Source: an uncultured Clostridia bacterium
GTDB taxonomy: Bacteria; Bacillota; Clostridia; Christensenellales; Aristaeellaceae
Assembly: GCA_934636425.1 (NCBI GenBank)
Contig: CAKUAV010000031.1
Location: 1 to 21,964 of the forward strand
DNA length: 21,964 nt
Direction: 5' to 3'
Shown here: piece by piece, positions 14,984 through 21,964 of the stretch
Numbering within the stretch: the stretch's first letter is position 1
How the letters are laid out: every line of letters begins with the position of its first letter
Notes under the pieces: generated by a model
What the model was told of the DNA's origin: nothing
Seen by the model: the letters and a program-made list of their open reading frames with translations, nothing else
Database searches by the model: none
Translations under genes and position numbers: made by a program

Positions 14984-15925
14984 CTACAGTATGCCGCGCT
15001 CCTTCAGCGTCAGGCGATGCCAGTAAAGCCGCGTCATTTCATAGCGCGGCCGGGCGATCAGTCCCAGCCCCAGCATCCAGAAGCCGCCCAGCGCGACGGA
15101 CGCGGCCCACGCCCATGCGGGCAGATTGAACAGCGCGGCCAGCAGCTGAAGCGCGGTCATCGTCAGTCCCATGTCGGTTTCTATGGGCGTGGTGATAAAG
15201 CAGCCGCCCAGAACCAGCGCGGCGGTCAGCGCAAAGGCGAGCAAAAACCATCCCAGCGCCGTGAAAAACAGCCCCGCCGGCGAGAATATGCGCTTCAATG
15301 CGGTCTTAAGCGATGCGGCGACGGCGCGGCCGGACGCGCGATCGGGACATTCGGCCAGATAGAGCGCGAGCTGACGCGTGAACACGGCGATAAAGCCGCC
15401 CAGCATCACGAGCAGCAGAACCACCAGCGCGACGACGCACAGCGACAGAACAAGACTGGCGGTCGATGTGAACAGCGCGCGGGTGACATACGTCCATTCA
15501 ATCATAACCCAGCTGTACATTCCCTCGATCAGCGCGGCCATGAGCGCGGCGGGGAGCGCCAGCGGCAGCATGGCGGCCAGACGGCCGAAGGAAACGCGGC
15601 GCACATCACGTCCGGCGTTTTCGCGGGCGATGCGGGCGAGCGGAATCTGCACATAAAGCGATATGAGCGCGATGAAATAGACGCAGAAGGGCAGCACAAA
15701 GCTCATGTTGACGTCGTCGTAGATCACAGACGCGCCCTTTTTTCCGATCGAGCGCAGCAGCGACAGGGGCGCGGGAAAGTCGAAATCGCACATTGTCACG
15801 AGCACGCCCAGCGCCAGAACGAGCGTGTCCAGCAAAAGCTCGAGCGCGATGACCGTTCTGACCTTTCCCGAAGCGCGCGTGAGCGTGGTCTTCATCAGGC
15901 GGCGGGACTGACCGATTGTCGTCAT
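14984..15925 (-). CDS. Six-TM membrane protein of unknown function
   Basis: This is a 313-residue integral membrane protein. After a short cytoplasmic N terminus (MTTIGQSRRLMKTTLTRASG) there are about six hydrophobic segments, among them VIALELLLDTLVLALGVLV, VLPFCVYFIALISLYVQI, LSLCVVALVVLLLVMLGGF and LFFTALGWFLLAFALTAALV. The C terminus ends in a short basic tail. I do not recognise a family and see no transporter or enzyme motif. AAAGGAG stands 10 nt before the ATG at 15925; the longer open frame up to 16036 has no such site. It is followed by a strong terminator and preceded by a long GC-rich gap. Confidence 0.82.
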   Translation of the reverse strand: MTTIGQSRRLMKTTLTRASGKVRTVIALELLLDTLVLALGVLVTMCDFDFPAPLSLLRSIGKKGASVIYDDVNMSFVLPFCVYFIALISLYVQIPLARIARENAGRDVRRVSFGRLAAMLPLALPAALMAALIEGMYSWVMIEWTYVTRALFTSTASLVLSLCVVALVVLLLVMLGGFIAVFTRQLALYLAECPDRASGRAVAASLKTALKRIFSPAGLFFTALGWFLLAFALTAALVLGGCFITTPIETDMGLTMTALQLLAALFNLPAWAWAASVALGGFWMLGLGLIARPRYEMTRLYWHRLTLKERGIL

Positions 15926-16384
15926 GGTGGAAAATCTCCTTTCAGCGGGCGCAGCGCCGCGTCCTCTGCTCAGACGGACGGCGGCGCGCGTTTGTTTCAA
16001 TAACAATGCGCGCAAAGGCGGCATTGCGATGCGCAATACTTAAATTTTCGCCGTCGCGGCGCGCATTTCCTGCCGGACAGCGCGGGCACGGCAAATTTTG
16101 AGCGGCGCGTCCGGGTGCGGCGCAGGGCTTCGGCGGCACAGCGTCTGCGCGATGGCGCGCTGATTTTGCCGGTTTGCTGCGGAAATCCGGAGAAACGCAG
16201 GATCGGAGCGGCGGCGTATTTTTCGCCATGCGCGCTGCAATCTGCTTCGACTTTTCGCGAAGAGCTGTTCTGACGGGCAATTCAGCGCCTTCGCCGGAAT
16301 CCGCCGCGCAGGCCGCGCGGGGAATTGAAGCGCTTCCTTTGTACAGCAGATACTGCCGCGCATGGGAGCGCCGCCCTGCGCGGC
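15926..16384. other. GC-rich intergenic stretch with one palindrome
   Basis: No gene is supported here; the open frames have no ribosome binding sites and overlap on both strands. The only distinct structure is ATTGCG-ATG-CGCAAT (16023-16037), a perfect palindrome with 6-bp arms about 100 bp upstream of the six-TM gene, which may be an operator. No convincing promoter was found. Confidence 0.4.
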
Positions 16385-16421
16385 AAAAAAAGCGGGAACG
16401 AACCGTATCAGGCTCGTTCCC
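16385..16421 (-). terminator. Intrinsic terminator of the pheST operon
   Basis: GGGAACGA and TCGTTCCC (16394-16401 and 16414-16421) form an 8-bp stem around a 12-nt loop, followed on the minus strand by GC and then seven T residues. It lies 18 bp after the pheT stop codon. Confidence 0.93.
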
Positions 16422-16439
16422 GGCGGGAGTGGTGTGGAA

Positions 16440-18833
16440 TTACCGGCGCAGCTCGGCGCCAAAGTCGCGCTCGCAGGCGGCGAGGATCTTGTCCATGGCC
16501 GCGGCGATTTCCGCGTCGGTCAGCGTGCGATCGGCGGCGCGGAAGCTCAGCGCAAAGGCGATGCTCTTTCTGTCCGCGCCCAGCTTTTCGCCGCGGTAGA
16601 TGTCGAAGAGCGTCACGTCCTCGAGCAGCTTTCCGCCGGCGCTTCGGATCGCGTCCATCAGCGGGCCGGCCTCGACCGACTCGTTCATCACCAGCGCGAT
16701 GTCGCGGGTGACGGCGGGGAAGCGGGGCAGCGGCCTGACCGCCGGTATGGGCTGCTGGAGCTCGGGAATGAGGAACAGATTGACCTCGGCGACATAGACG
16801 CGCGTCTCGATGTCGAACGCCTCGGCCACGTCGGGATGAATCTCGCCCACCTGCGCGACCACGCGATCGCCGCAGGTCAGCACGGCCTTGCGGCCGGGGT
16901 GATAGTAGTTGTCGCCGCCCGCGGAGATGGCAGCGTGTATGCCGAAGCAGCCCAGCAGGCAGACGATGGCGTCGCGCAGGGCGTAGAAATCGGCGTTTTC
17001 GCCGTACAGGCCGACGGACAGCGCGATCTTCTCGGTGGCCGGGGTGGTCTCGGTCTTGCCCGCAAAGAACACGGGCGCGGCCTCGAACAGCTTGCCCTCG
17101 GCGTTGCCGCGCGCCAGATTCAGCGAGAGTGTGTTGAGCAGTGAGGGAACCAGCGTGGTGCGCATGACGCTCGTGTCCTCGCCCAGCGGATTGCGGATGA
17201 CGATGGGCTTCATGCGCGGATCGGCCGCGTCCAGAGCCAGCTTCTCCAGCCACTTGGGCGATATGAAGGAGAAGTTCATCGCCTCGTAATAGCCCATGCC
17301 AATAAGGGCGCGCTTGACAGTGTCCAGCAGGATCTGCCTATCGCTGCGCTTGCCGGCCATCGTCACGCCGGTCATGAGCGTCGTGGGGATCTTGTCGTAG
17401 CCGTTCAGGCGCAGAATTTCCTCGGAGACGTCCGCGTCGGTCTCGAAATCGAGCCGCCATTCGGGCACGGTGCAGTAGAGCGTTTTGCCGTCAAACTCGA
17501 CCTCGAAGCCCAGCCGCTCGAGCAGATCCTCCATTTCGTCGCCGCTCAGCGTGCAGGCGATGCGGCGGTTGATGCGATCGACATCGGCCTCTATGACCTG
17601 AGGCTGGCAGGGATGCGGATAGAAATCGAACGCGCCGGGCACAACGTCGCCGCACTCGAGCATATTGACCAGCATGCAGGCGCGCTCAAGCGCTTCCATC
17701 GTGTTGGCGACGCACACGCCCTTCTCGAAGCGGCCGCTCGACTCGGTGCGAACGCCCAGAGCGCGGGAGGTCAGGCGGTTGTTGGTGCGGTCGAACGCGG
17801 CGCACTCGAACAGCACGTCGGTCGTGCCCTCGACGATTTCGCTCGCCTCGCCGCCCATTATGCCGGCAAGACCGGTGGCGTTCTCCGCGTCGGCGATGAC
17901 CAGCATGTCACCGGTGAGCGTGTACTCCTTGCCGTCGAGCGTGGTCAGCTCTTCGCCCTCATGGGCGCGGCGCACGACGATGGTCTGATCCTTGACCTTG
18001 GTGAGGTCGAAGGCGTGCATCGGGTGGCCGGTTTCCAGCATGATGAAGTTGGTGATGTCGACGATGTTGTTGATCGGCCGCACGCCCGCGCCGTAGAGAT
18101 ACTCGCGGATCCACCTGGGGGAGGGGCCGATTTTGACGTTCCTGATCACGCGGGCGCAGTAGCGCGGGCAGAGGGTTTCGTCCTCGACGCGCACCCTGGC
18201 GTAATCATCAAATGTGCCGAGGTTTTCGGCCTCCTGCACGGCGATTTCGGGCATGACGCAGTGGGTGTCCAGCACGGCGGCGCTCTCTCGCGCCAGTCCC
18301 CAGACGCTCAGGCAGTCGGGGCGATTGGCCAGCACCTCGAAGTCCACAATGTCGTCGCCCAGGCCGAAGATTTCCTTCACGTCGGTGCCGGGGGCGTATT
18401 CCTCGTTGAAAACAAGGATGCCCTCCTCGCCGCAGTGGGGATACAGCCCGGTGGGGATGTCCAGCTCCGCGCCGGAGCAGAGCATACCGTTCGAGACATA
18501 GCCGCGCAGCTTGCCCTTCTTGATCTTTACGCCGCCGGGCAGATGCGCGCCGTCCAGCGCCGCGCAGACATATTCGCCCGCCGCCACATTGGGCGCGCCG
18601 CAGACGATCTGAACCGGCTCCTCGCCGCCCACGTCCACCATGCACAGATGCAGGTGCGTTTCCGGGATGCTCTCGCAGGACAGCACATGACCCACGACCA
18701 CATGGTCGAACAGGTCGCCGGTGTTCTCGACGCCCTCGACGCCGTTGCCGGCCATGATCATCTTCTCGGCGTAATCGGCGGCGGAGAGCGGAATTTCGGT
18801 GTATTCTTTAAGCCATCTCATGGGCACTTTCAT
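16440..18833 (-). CDS. pheT: Phenylalanine--tRNA ligase beta subunit
   Basis: This is the beta subunit of the alpha2-beta2 enzyme that charges tRNA-Phe; it contributes tRNA binding and editing. It has 797 residues, the usual length. The order is: N-terminal MKVPMRWLKEY and a tRNA-binding OB domain (about residues 40-150, with VQIVCGAPNV), B3/B4 editing domain (about 210-380, with TSRALGVRTESSGRFEKG), B5 domain, catalytic-like core, and the C-terminal ferredoxin-fold anticodon-binding domain from about residue 700 (RFPAVTRDIALVM to FGAELRR). GGAGG lies 9 nt before the ATG. It is 47 bp downstream of pheS and shares its T-box-controlled transcript. Confidence 0.98.
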   Translation of the reverse strand: MKVPMRWLKEYTEIPLSAADYAEKMIMAGNGVEGVENTGDLFDHVVVGHVLSCESIPETHLHLCMVDVGGEEPVQIVCGAPNVAAGEYVCAALDGAHLPGGVKIKKGKLRGYVSNGMLCSGAELDIPTGLYPHCGEEGILVFNEEYAPGTDVKEIFGLGDDIVDFEVLANRPDCLSVWGLARESAAVLDTHCVMPEIAVQEAENLGTFDDYARVRVEDETLCPRYCARVIRNVKIGPSPRWIREYLYGAGVRPINNIVDITNFIMLETGHPMHAFDLTKVKDQTIVVRRAHEGEELTTLDGKEYTLTGDMLVIADAENATGLAGIMGGEASEIVEGTTDVLFECAAFDRTNNRLTSRALGVRTESSGRFEKGVCVANTMEALERACMLVNMLECGDVVPGAFDFYPHPCQPQVIEADVDRINRRIACTLSGDEMEDLLERLGFEVEFDGKTLYCTVPEWRLDFETDADVSEEILRLNGYDKIPTTLMTGVTMAGKRSDRQILLDTVKRALIGMGYYEAMNFSFISPKWLEKLALDAADPRMKPIVIRNPLGEDTSVMRTTLVPSLLNTLSLNLARGNAEGKLFEAAPVFFAGKTETTPATEKIALSVGLYGENADFYALRDAIVCLLGCFGIHAAISAGGDNYYHPGRKAVLTCGDRVVAQVGEIHPDVAEAFDIETRVYVAEVNLFLIPELQQPIPAVRPLPRFPAVTRDIALVMNESVEAGPLMDAIRSAGGKLLEDVTLFDIYRGEKLGADRKSIAFALSFRAADRTLTDAEIAAAMDKILAACERDFGAELRR

Positions 18834-18880
18834 GATGATAATCCTCCATTTTCCAGCTTGTCAGGCAGTGACGGCGTTCA

Positions 18881-19903
18881 TCAGCGGAACTGCTTGAGGA
18901 AGCGCAGGTCGTTCTCGTACAGATAGCGCATATCCGGCACGTTGTATTTGAGTATGGTCAGCCGCTCTATGCCCATGCCGAAGGCGAAGCCGGAATACTT
19001 CTTCGAATCGATGCCGCACATATCCAGCACCTTGGGGTTGACCATGCCCGCGCCCAGCACCTCGATCCAGCCGGTGCCCTTGCACATCCGGCAGCCCTTG
19101 CCGCCGCAGGAGGCGCAGGTCAGATCAACCTCGGCCGACGGCTCGGTGAACGGGAAGAAGGAGGGGCGGAAGCGCGTGGACACGCCCATGCCGTACAGGC
19201 GCTTGGCGAATGTGTCCAGCGTGCCCTTGAGATCGGCGATGGAGATGTTTTCGTCTATGACCAGACCCTCGATCTGATGGAACACCGGAGAGTGCGTCGC
19301 GTCCACCTCGTCGGCGCGATAGACGCGGCCGGGGGAGATGATGCGGATGGGGGGCTTGCGGGTGGTCATGATGCGCGCCTGAACCGGCGAGGTCTGCGAG
19401 CGCAGCACGACGTTGTCGTCGATATAGAATGTATCCTGCGCGTCGCGGGCGGGGTGGTTCTTGGGCACGTTGAGCAGCTCGAAATTGAAGCGGTCGTACT
19501 CGATCTCCGGGCCCTCGACGGCCTCGAAGCCCATGCCGGTGAATATGGTCAGGAGATCCTCAAGGACGATGTTCATCGGGTGCAGGCTGCCGGCAACGCG
19601 TTCCGTGCCGGGCAGCGTCACGTCGATGGCCTCGCGGCGCAGGCGGAAGTCCTTTTCGCGCGCGCGCAGGGCGGCGGCGGTTTCGTCGATGGCCGATTCG
19701 AGCTTCTCGCGGGTTTCGTTGACGATGCGGCCTATGGCGGGGCGCTCCTCGGCGGGCACCTTGCCCATGCCGCGCAGTATGGCGGTCAGCTCGCCCTTTT
19801 TGCCCAGCACGCGCACGCGCAGCTGCTCAAGGGCGTTCGAGTCCTGAACGGATTTCAGTTCCTCGATGACGTGCTCTCTGATGGCTTTGAGTTGATCCTG
19901 CAT
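18881..19903 (-). CDS. pheS: Phenylalanine--tRNA ligase alpha subunit
   Basis: This is the catalytic subunit of phenylalanyl-tRNA synthetase. It has 340 residues, typical for bacterial PheS. An N-terminal coiled-coil tRNA-binding region covers about residues 1-90. The class II core follows with VFHQIEGLVID (motif 2 region), a Cys-rich insert (CASCGGKGCRMCKGTGW) found in many bacterial PheS proteins, LGAGMVNPKVL, and motif 3 in FAFGMGIERLTIL. An open frame extends to 19957, but AAAGGAG stands 10 nt before the ATG at 19903 and the protein then begins MQDQLKAIREHV, as expected. It is the first gene of the pheS-pheT operon. Confidence 0.98.
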   Translation of the reverse strand: MQDQLKAIREHVIEELKSVQDSNALEQLRVRVLGKKGELTAILRGMGKVPAEERPAIGRIVNETREKLESAIDETAAALRAREKDFRLRREAIDVTLPGTERVAGSLHPMNIVLEDLLTIFTGMGFEAVEGPEIEYDRFNFELLNVPKNHPARDAQDTFYIDDNVVLRSQTSPVQARIMTTRKPPIRIISPGRVYRADEVDATHSPVFHQIEGLVIDENISIADLKGTLDTFAKRLYGMGVSTRFRPSFFPFTEPSAEVDLTCASCGGKGCRMCKGTGWIEVLGAGMVNPKVLDMCGIDSKKYSGFAFGMGIERLTILKYNVPDMRYLYENDLRFLKQFR

Positions 19904-19954
19904 GGTTGTGGAACTCCTTTCACAATGAGTGAACATTGATTGTGTGTCGCAAGG

Positions 19955-20218
19955 CAATCAAAAAGACCCGCTCCCTGCAACAGGGGCGAGTCTTAAAAGA
20001 AACGCGGTACCACCCGAATTCGCCGCGTTTGAAAGCGCGGCCTTACCGCCCGGTATCGGGGGCGTCCGTCCGCGCCTAATGGGGAACCGTTCAGCGCGGA
20101 AGCTCGGGAGCGAACTTCGCCAGGGCGCCTGCCACGCGCGCTTTCAGCCGATGACGCGCATTCTCTGAGGGCGGCTCTTCCGGGGCTACTTTTCTCCGTC
20201 TCTGCCTTGTATATAACT
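19955..20218 (-). promoter_or_regulatory. T-box leader of pheST, specifier UUC (Phe)
   Basis: The 5' leader has the parts of a T-box riboswitch in order. AGAGA and GGCTGAAAG lie in the Stem I region. The sequence GCGAAGTTCGCTCC places a UUC phenylalanine codon at 20112-20114 as the likely specifier. The conserved T-box GGGTGGTACCGCG is at 20003-20015, and a terminator hairpin with a U-tract follows (19960-19994). Uncharged tRNA-Phe should pair with the specifier and the T-box, favour the antiterminator and raise pheST transcription. The specifier assignment was made by eye, not by a covariance model. Confidence 0.93.
19960..19994 (-). terminator. T-box terminator hairpin
   Basis: AAGACTCGCCCCTG pairs with CAGGGAGCGGGTCTT (about 13 bp, imperfect) and is followed on the minus strand by TTTTGATT. 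It is the regulated terminator of the pheST leader. Confidence 0.9.
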
Positions 20219-20224
20219 GCTTGC

Positions 20225-20253
20225 AGTATAGCACGCATTTGGCCGTTTGGCAA
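20225..20253 (-). promoter_or_regulatory. pheST promoter
   Basis: On the minus strand TTGCCA (20248-20253) and TATACT (20225-20230) are 17 bp apart, each matching consensus at 5 of 6 positions. The start point near 20218 gives a leader of about 315 nt that contains the whole T-box. Confidence 0.82.
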
Positions 20254-20312
20254 TGGCAAAATTGTAAATTCGCGCCTCAGCCGCGCGTGGGACTGCATAC
20301 TGATCTGGCGAG

Positions 20313-20395
20313 AAAAAAGCCATGAGAGAAAGAGCCCCATGCGGTAAAGTTAAAGCAGAACCGGCAGCTTTACAAAGGAGGCTTTTTCTCTCATG
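20313..20395 (-). terminator. Long hairpin with U-tract downstream of the GH28-like gene
   Basis: CATGAGAGAAAGAGCC (20321-20336) pairs with GGCTTTTTCTCTCATG (20380-20395) at 15 of 16 positions. A small inner stem (GTAAAG/CTTTAC) lies in the 43-nt loop. On the minus strand the outer stem is followed by GCTTTTTTCTCG, so it can terminate transcription of the GH28-like gene. On the plus strand the same arms hold a ribosome binding site and an ATG. Confidence 0.6.
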
Positions 20396-20458
20396 AGCGG
20401 CGCTGAAACGCAGGACGGGGCGCATCGGCGAAACATGATGAAGCGCGCCGAAAGATAA
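20393..20458 (+). CDS. Possible 21-codon small ORF
   Basis: AAAGGAGG (20374-20381) lies 11 nt before an ATG that opens a 21-codon frame, MSGAETQDGAHRRNMMKRAER. The ribosome binding site and start codon lie in the 3' arm of the long inverted repeat, so translation could be controlled by folding. No promoter, homologue or function is known to me; the binding-site match could be coincidental. Confidence 0.2.
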   Translation: MSGAETQDGAHRRNMMKRAER

Positions 20459-20483
20459 ATCTGAAAAAATGTAAATCAGCGCC

Positions 20484-21782
20484 TCAGCCGACTGTGAACG
20501 ATGTGCCCTGCATGACGACGTTCTTCACATGGCGCAGATAAAGCGTCTGCGAGTACTCGCGATCGTCGCAGTGCGGCCCCACATCCTCCTCGGGGATGGT
20601 TTCGCGCGCGATCTGCGAGAAATGGCAGTTGGTGAAGTATATGTCCTCGACGGGGCAGTCTGCGCGGCCGATCACCGCGGGCAGATGCACGCCGCGGGCA
20701 TGGATGTTGTTAAAGTAGAGCTGGCGCACGCCCGCGCACAGATTGCGCTCGGCGATGAGTATGAATATCGGCTCATAGAACGTGCGATCCATCACAATGT
20801 CGGAGAAGTTGAGGTTCTCCACGAGCGTGGCCTCGAAGCCCTGATCGCTGCCGCGGTGCTCCGCGGGGGCGTCGGGCAGGCGCAGGTCTATGCCGGTTGT
20901 GCAGTCGGTCATGGTGAGGTTTGAGAAGGTGCAGTTGCGGATCACGCCGTCGTTATACCAGCCGATGCGTATGCCGGCGGAATGGCTGGTGATGTTGCAG
21001 TTGGTCACTGTGACCTTCTCGCAGGGCGTGTCCCTGCCCAGCGGCGCGGAATAGGCGCGCACGACCACGCCGTCGTCGCCGCAGACGATCGTGCAGTCGG
21101 ACACGGAGACGTTCTTCGAGCAGTTGATGTGTATGCCGTCGTTGTTGGGATAGAGCACAGAGGCCAGTATCTGTGCGCGGTGGAAATACACGCGGTCGCA
21201 GCCGCAGATCCAGTAGCCCCAGCCGGCGGGGCTGTTGCGCAGCGTCACGTCCTCGACCAGCACGTTTTCACAGCCCATGAACAGCACCACGCGCGCCGGG
21301 CTGTAGCTGCGTATGTTCTTTATAAACGGATCGACGTTCTCGTCGCCGGGCAGAGCGGGATGCGGCTTGCGCGCATACGGCCAGTGGCTGTGCATGGCGC
21401 GCTCACGGGAGAGCGGCTCGATGTAGGCCTCGCCCTGGCAGTCGATCGCGCCGCGGCCGGTGATGGCGACGTCCTCGCAGCCCTCGGCATAGATGAAGCA
21501 GCGCTTGTTGAAGCGGGGCGCGTATTCGGTGCGCCAGAATGTGGTCTCGATTTCGGGATAGTCGGCCGCGTCGGTCGAGCCGAGAAGCACGGCGTCGCGC
21601 TCTATGTGCAGCTCGACGCCGCTCTTCATGGCGATGAAGCCGCACAGATAGCGGCCCTCGCTCAGCGTCACACGGCCGCCGCCATGGCTTGCGCAGTCGT
21701 CGATGGCGGCCTGAATCGCCGCCGTGTTCATGGTCGCGCCGTCGCCCACAGCGCCGTAGGAGCGAATGTCGCAGTTCAGCAT
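20484..21782 (-). CDS. GH28-like (polygalacturonase family) beta-helix glycosidase
   Basis: The protein has 432 residues, no signal peptide, and the repeating short beta-strand pattern of a right-handed parallel beta-helix. It starts LNCDIRSYGAVGDGATMNTAAIQAAID, the usual N terminus of the pectin-lyase-like fold. The GH28 active-site region is recognisable as YPNNDGIHI (NTD motif) and VCGDDGVVVRAY with the paired Asp. The usual GHG motif is replaced by SHSAGIRIGW, so the His is shifted or missing and exact activity is uncertain. Pectin or rhamnogalacturonan oligosaccharides are likely substrates by family, taken up before cleavage. GGGAGG lies 7 nt before the ATG at 21782; the longer open frame to 21848 would start inside the -35 element. 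Confidence 0.87.
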   Translation of the reverse strand: MLNCDIRSYGAVGDGATMNTAAIQAAIDDCASHGGGRVTLSEGRYLCGFIAMKSGVELHIERDAVLLGSTDAADYPEIETTFWRTEYAPRFNKRCFIYAEGCEDVAITGRGAIDCQGEAYIEPLSRERAMHSHWPYARKPHPALPGDENVDPFIKNIRSYSPARVVLFMGCENVLVEDVTLRNSPAGWGYWICGCDRVYFHRAQILASVLYPNNDGIHINCSKNVSVSDCTIVCGDDGVVVRAYSAPLGRDTPCEKVTVTNCNITSHSAGIRIGWYNDGVIRNCTFSNLTMTDCTTGIDLRLPDAPAEHRGSDQGFEATLVENLNFSDIVMDRTFYEPIFILIAERNLCAGVRQLYFNNIHARGVHLPAVIGRADCPVEDIYFTNCHFSQIARETIPEEDVGPHCDDREYSQTLYLRHVKNVVMQGTSFTVG

Positions 21783-21819
21783 GAGAAGGCCTCCCTCGAA
21801 TAAAACTATTTTCGACGAC

Positions 21820-21848
21820 ATTGTAGCACAGTTAAAAATGAATGTCAA
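21820..21848 (-). promoter_or_regulatory. Promoter of the GH28-like gene
   Basis: On the minus strand TTGACA (21843-21848, consensus) and TACAAT (21820-21825) are separated by 17 bp. The start point would be about 21812, giving a leader of about 30 nt. Confidence 0.88.
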
Positions 21849-21923
21849 TGCGACAAAGGCATTATGAACGGCATGAATTGCATTTCCTGGAATATGTCAT
21901 CTTAAAGAAACTTAAATTTTTAT

Positions 21924-21964
21924 TCAATAGGGTATTGACATTGGGGGGGGGTATGGGTTATGAT
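21924..21964 (+). promoter_or_regulatory. Divergent promoter with G9 spacer tract and palindrome
   Basis: On the plus strand TTGACA (21935-21940) and TATGAT (21959-21964) are separated by 18 bp, and the spacer contains nine consecutive G residues (21943-21951). The palindrome TCAATA-GGG-TATTGA (21924-21938) overlaps the -35, a likely operator position. The gene it would drive lies beyond the right edge. Since the window ends in the -10, the assignment is tentative. Confidence 0.5.

Larger units (their letters stand above)
20262..20490. repeat. 185-bp segment flanked by a duplicated gene end
   Basis: Positions 20262-20283 and 20469-20490 are 22-bp direct repeats with three differences (shared core GCGCCTCAGCCG and TGTAAAT). 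The right copy contains the stop codon of the GH28-like gene (20484-20486), so the left copy is a detached duplicate of the gene's 3' end. The 185 bp between them (20284-20468) hold a long inverted repeat and a possible small open frame. It does not share sequence with the CAGNCTGTC element family. It looks like a separate small insertion, or a segmental duplication that has since diverged. Confidence 0.6.

Noticed and set aside
14777..16003. 408-codon open frame on the plus strand
   Set aside because: It is antisense to the six-TM gene, runs across its terminator, and has a low-complexity, Arg/Gln-rich composition typical of shadows.
17613..18926. 437-codon open frame antisense to pheT
   Set aside because: Shadow of pheT without start signals or family features.

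Overview
The window looks like a piece of chromosome from a GC-rich, low-copy-repeat-bearing Firmicute of the Clostridia, probably an uncultured gut lineage. This is an inference from strong AGGAGG-type ribosome binding sites, a T-box leader on pheST, intrinsic terminators after almost every gene, a YetF/DUF4363 pair, a TIGR04086-type membrane protein and an oxygen-independent (class III) ribonucleotide reductase. No species can be named from the sequence alone. No tRNA, rRNA, CRISPR array or transposase gene was seen.

Layout. 3-2318 (-) is nrdD, with a near-consensus promoter overlapped by two NrdR-like boxes 32 bp apart. 2605-3440 is a non-coding tandem array with a period of about 121-124 bp. 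3574-4675 (-) is a yetF-DUF4363 operon, divergent from a zinc-ribbon protein gene (4873-5469, +). 5897-6607 (-) is a two-TM protein, downstream of a Gfo/Idh/MocA oxidoreductase (6689-7858, -). 8518-9945 (-) is a large secreted protein of unknown function, divergent from a TIGR04086-like membrane protein (10108-10509, +). 10575-11420 is a second, degenerate array with a period of about 75 bp. 11615-14026 (-) is a GH106-like glycosidase and 14984-15925 (-) a six-TM protein. 16440-20218 (-) is the T-box-controlled pheS-pheT operon. 20484-21782 (-) is a GH28-like beta-helix glycosidase. At the right edge a divergent promoter with a G9 tract in its spacer points out of the window.

The most unusual content is in the spaces between genes. 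A 0.2-0.35 kb element without coding capacity occurs at four places (5578-5834, 8127-8467, 14234-14485, 14593-14785). Its ends are inverted repeats close to CAGNCTGTCRAAAAA. Each copy is flanked by a direct repeat of about 16-32 bp, and the direct repeat differs at each site. In the two clearest cases the duplicated sequence is the complete hairpin of the neighbouring gene's intrinsic terminator, and the junction falls exactly between the hairpin and its U-tract. The element carries its own hairpin followed by TTTT near one end. The simplest reading is a non-autonomous mobile element that targets intrinsic terminators, duplicates the hairpin and supplies a replacement terminator. A further 185-bp segment next to the GH28 gene is also flanked by a duplicated gene end.

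Functionally the genes are a mixture of housekeeping (dNTP synthesis, Phe-tRNA charging), envelope or membrane proteins of unknown role, and plant-polysaccharide or rhamnose/galacturonate-type sugar use (GH106-like, GH28-like, Gfo/Idh/MocA). They are mostly single-gene transcription units, each with its own promoter and terminator.
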